The translations under genes and the position numbers were made by a program. From Acidiluteibacter ferrifornacis (lineage in GTDB: Bacteria > Bacteroidota > Bacteroidia > Flavobacteriales_E > Vicingaceae): a stretch of DNA of 64,000 bases. This document shows positions 62,754-64,000 of the stretch, in pieces (the first letter of the stretch is position 1; each line of letters starts with the position of its first letter). The DNA lies in contig NZ_WWNE01000005.1 of assembly GCF_009909615.1 (NCBI RefSeq), positions 62,334 through 126,333 of the forward strand, in the 5' to 3' direction. The notes under the pieces are model-generated. The model saw only the letters and a program-made list of their open reading frames with translations. It searched no databases and was not told the origin of the DNA.

Positions 62754-64000
62754 GTGCGTTGAAATCTTTTGTCTAATTCGTCAATACTATAGGTAATAAC
62801 GATTGGCTTTCCATTGGGTAAATTGTTTGGCATCTCACAAGAGAATAACTCATCTATTAAATTTTGCATTTCATCCTCATGCAATAATTTACCTCTCTTG
62901 ATAGCGGTGTTATGCGCCAATGATCTGGCTAGGCTTTCTCGCTTGTCCAGTCGCAAATCATCACTATTTAATTTGAATTGGTCCAGTAGTTTTTCCAATA
63001 ACCCTTTTAGGTTGTTTTCAGTGAGTTCCACTGGTACTGCGTTGACTACAAACGTATTTTTGCCAAATTCGTTGATTTCGAATCCCAATTGATTGATTTC
63101 ATCTACCAAACCTACCATCATGGCATAGTCATCAGGGCTAAACTCAATAGTTTCTGGAAATAATAATCGTTGACTTGCATGTTTTTTTTCATTCAAAGCC
63201 TTAATGAATCGCTCATACAGAATGCGCTCGTGAGCACGTTGTTGATCAATGATAACCGCTCCTGATTTAATTTGTGTGATGATATAACGCTGGTGCAATT
63301 GCACCATTTTGTGATTATGTTGAACAGGTGTTTCATCCCATTTGGCCAAGATTGTGGTATTTTCTTCTGGTTCAATTGTCGTATGAGTAGGAGAGTCCTT
63401 TTCGAAATCTTCTTGACTATATAATTGTTGCCAATTGGTATCTATTCTTTGTCGTTGGGCACTAAAACTATCACTACCTGTGGATGGCCGCGGTGGTTTT
63501 GAAGTGGTCTCAAACGGATTGAAATTAGGGTTCACCTCAATCGTTGGAACTTTAATTTGATCTGGGGCTCTTAATGAAGCATTAAAGCTTGATTCTTGTT
63601 CGAAATCTAAACTTGGAGCAATGTTATACTTTCCCAATGCCTGTTTTACAGAAGTTCTGATGATCGCATAAATAGAGCGTTCGTCTTCAAATTTAATTTC
63701 TGTTTTAGTGGGATGTATGTTGATGTCAATTCTTGCAGGATCAATTTCTAATTTTAAAAAGTAGGAGGGGTGTTGATCTTTAGTAATTAATTCATCAAAA
63801 GCGATTTGAATTGCATGATTTAAATACGGACTTTTAATGAATCGCTCATTTACAAAGAAATACTGCTCTCCTCTCGTTTTTTTCGCATATTCTGGTTTTC
63901 CTACGAAACCACTAATACTTACAATGTCTGTTTCTTCCTCTACAGGAACTAATCTCTGATTGTATTTGTCTCCGAAAATACTGACGATCCGCTGTCTAAA
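62750..64000 (-). CDS. mutL: DNA mismatch repair protein MutL (5' end outside window)
   Basis: The frame is open from the right edge; about 416 C-terminal residues are present. In order: the transducer-domain end (YFFVNERFIKSPYLNHAIQI, then INIHPTKTEIKFEDERS), a linker rich in Pro/Ser/Gln, and a C-terminal dimerisation domain (IIDQQRAHERILYERFIKAL). The missing 5' part should hold the GHKL ATPase. An endonuclease motif of the DQHAxxExxxxE type is modified here to DQQRAHERILYE. The stop overlaps the rhomboid ATG. Confidence 0.95.
   Translation of the reverse strand, partial: FRQRIVSIFGDKYNQRLVPVEEETDIVSISGFVGKPEYAKKTRGEQYFFVNERFIKSPYLNHAIQIAFDELITKDQHPSYFLKLEIDPARIDINIHPTKTEIKFEDERSIYAIIRTSVKQALGKYNIAPSLDFEQESSFNASLRAPDQIKVPTIEVNPNFNPFETTSKPPRPSTGSDSFSAQRQRIDTNWQQLYSQEDFEKDSPTHTTIEPEENTTILAKWDETPVQHNHKMVQLHQRYIITQIKSGAVIIDQQRAHERILYERFIKALNEKKHASQRLLFPETIEFSPDDYAMMVGLVDEINQLGFEINEFGKNTFVVNAVPVELTENNLKGLLEKLLDQFKLNSDDLRLDKRESLARSLAHNTAIKRGKLLHEDEMQNLIDELFSCEMPNNLPNGKPIVITYSIDELDKRFQRT

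Overview
The window looks like chromosomal DNA of a low-GC Bacteroidota, most likely Flavobacteriia. Signs are three type IX secretion (T9SS) cargo genes with C-terminal sorting domains, TAnnTTTG promoter boxes instead of sigma70-type boxes, weak Shine-Dalgarno signals, futalosine-pathway menaquinone genes, an M23 peptidase-MerR pair divergent from alaS, and many TAATG or ATGA overlaps between consecutive genes. No species is assigned.

Layout. 1-5340: dnaE, a thioredoxin and a DUF58 protein. 5431-7214: tRNA-Asp and two small lipoproteins, each closed by a terminator. 7293-12293: a tight run of DUF2797, mqnB, mqnD, an ADP-heptose epimerase and a polytopic membrane protein. 12342-16417: MerR and M23 (minus strand) facing alaS. 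16748-21444: a VWA-OmpA envelope protein flanked by two copies of a 39-bp repeat, a 598-bp gap with a possible micro-ORF, and two small proteins. 21475-24736: ABM-domain protein and DUF62 SAM hydrolase, then phoH-purC. 24857-24997: a non-coding stretch with four hairpins. 25086-28836: T9SS parallel beta-helix protein, marR-nitroreductase, branched-chain aminotransferase. 28970-35065: parE, parC, rhomboid, class-IV aminotransferase. 35285-45676: one giant secreted protein of about 3463 residues built on thrombospondin type-3-like repeats.

46101-48530 is the most unusual part. Four small minus-strand genes sit in three units. Each unit begins and ends with its own perfect 9-10 bp inverted repeat around a GTTRGC core, and the spacers between units fold into long imperfect hairpins with an unpaired step next to the core. 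That is the geometry of integron gene cassettes with attC sites, but the core does not match the canonical RYYYAAC/GTTRRRY. No integrase is in the window. The distal attC-like site is cut off at the C-terminal remnant of an IS110-family transposase, a family that includes elements which target attC sites.

48745-64000 is mostly minus strand: a cupin-type hydroxylase, a glycine-zipper membrane protein, an MBL-fold protein, a YkgJ cysteine-cluster protein, a frameshifted T9SS gene, an outer-membrane barrel / HHH-barrel / GNAT operon, purE-purK, a methyltransferase, an M50-like peptidase, and a mutL-rhomboid-rhomboid-small membrane protein operon running off the right edge. purC and purEK are both present but 33 kb apart.
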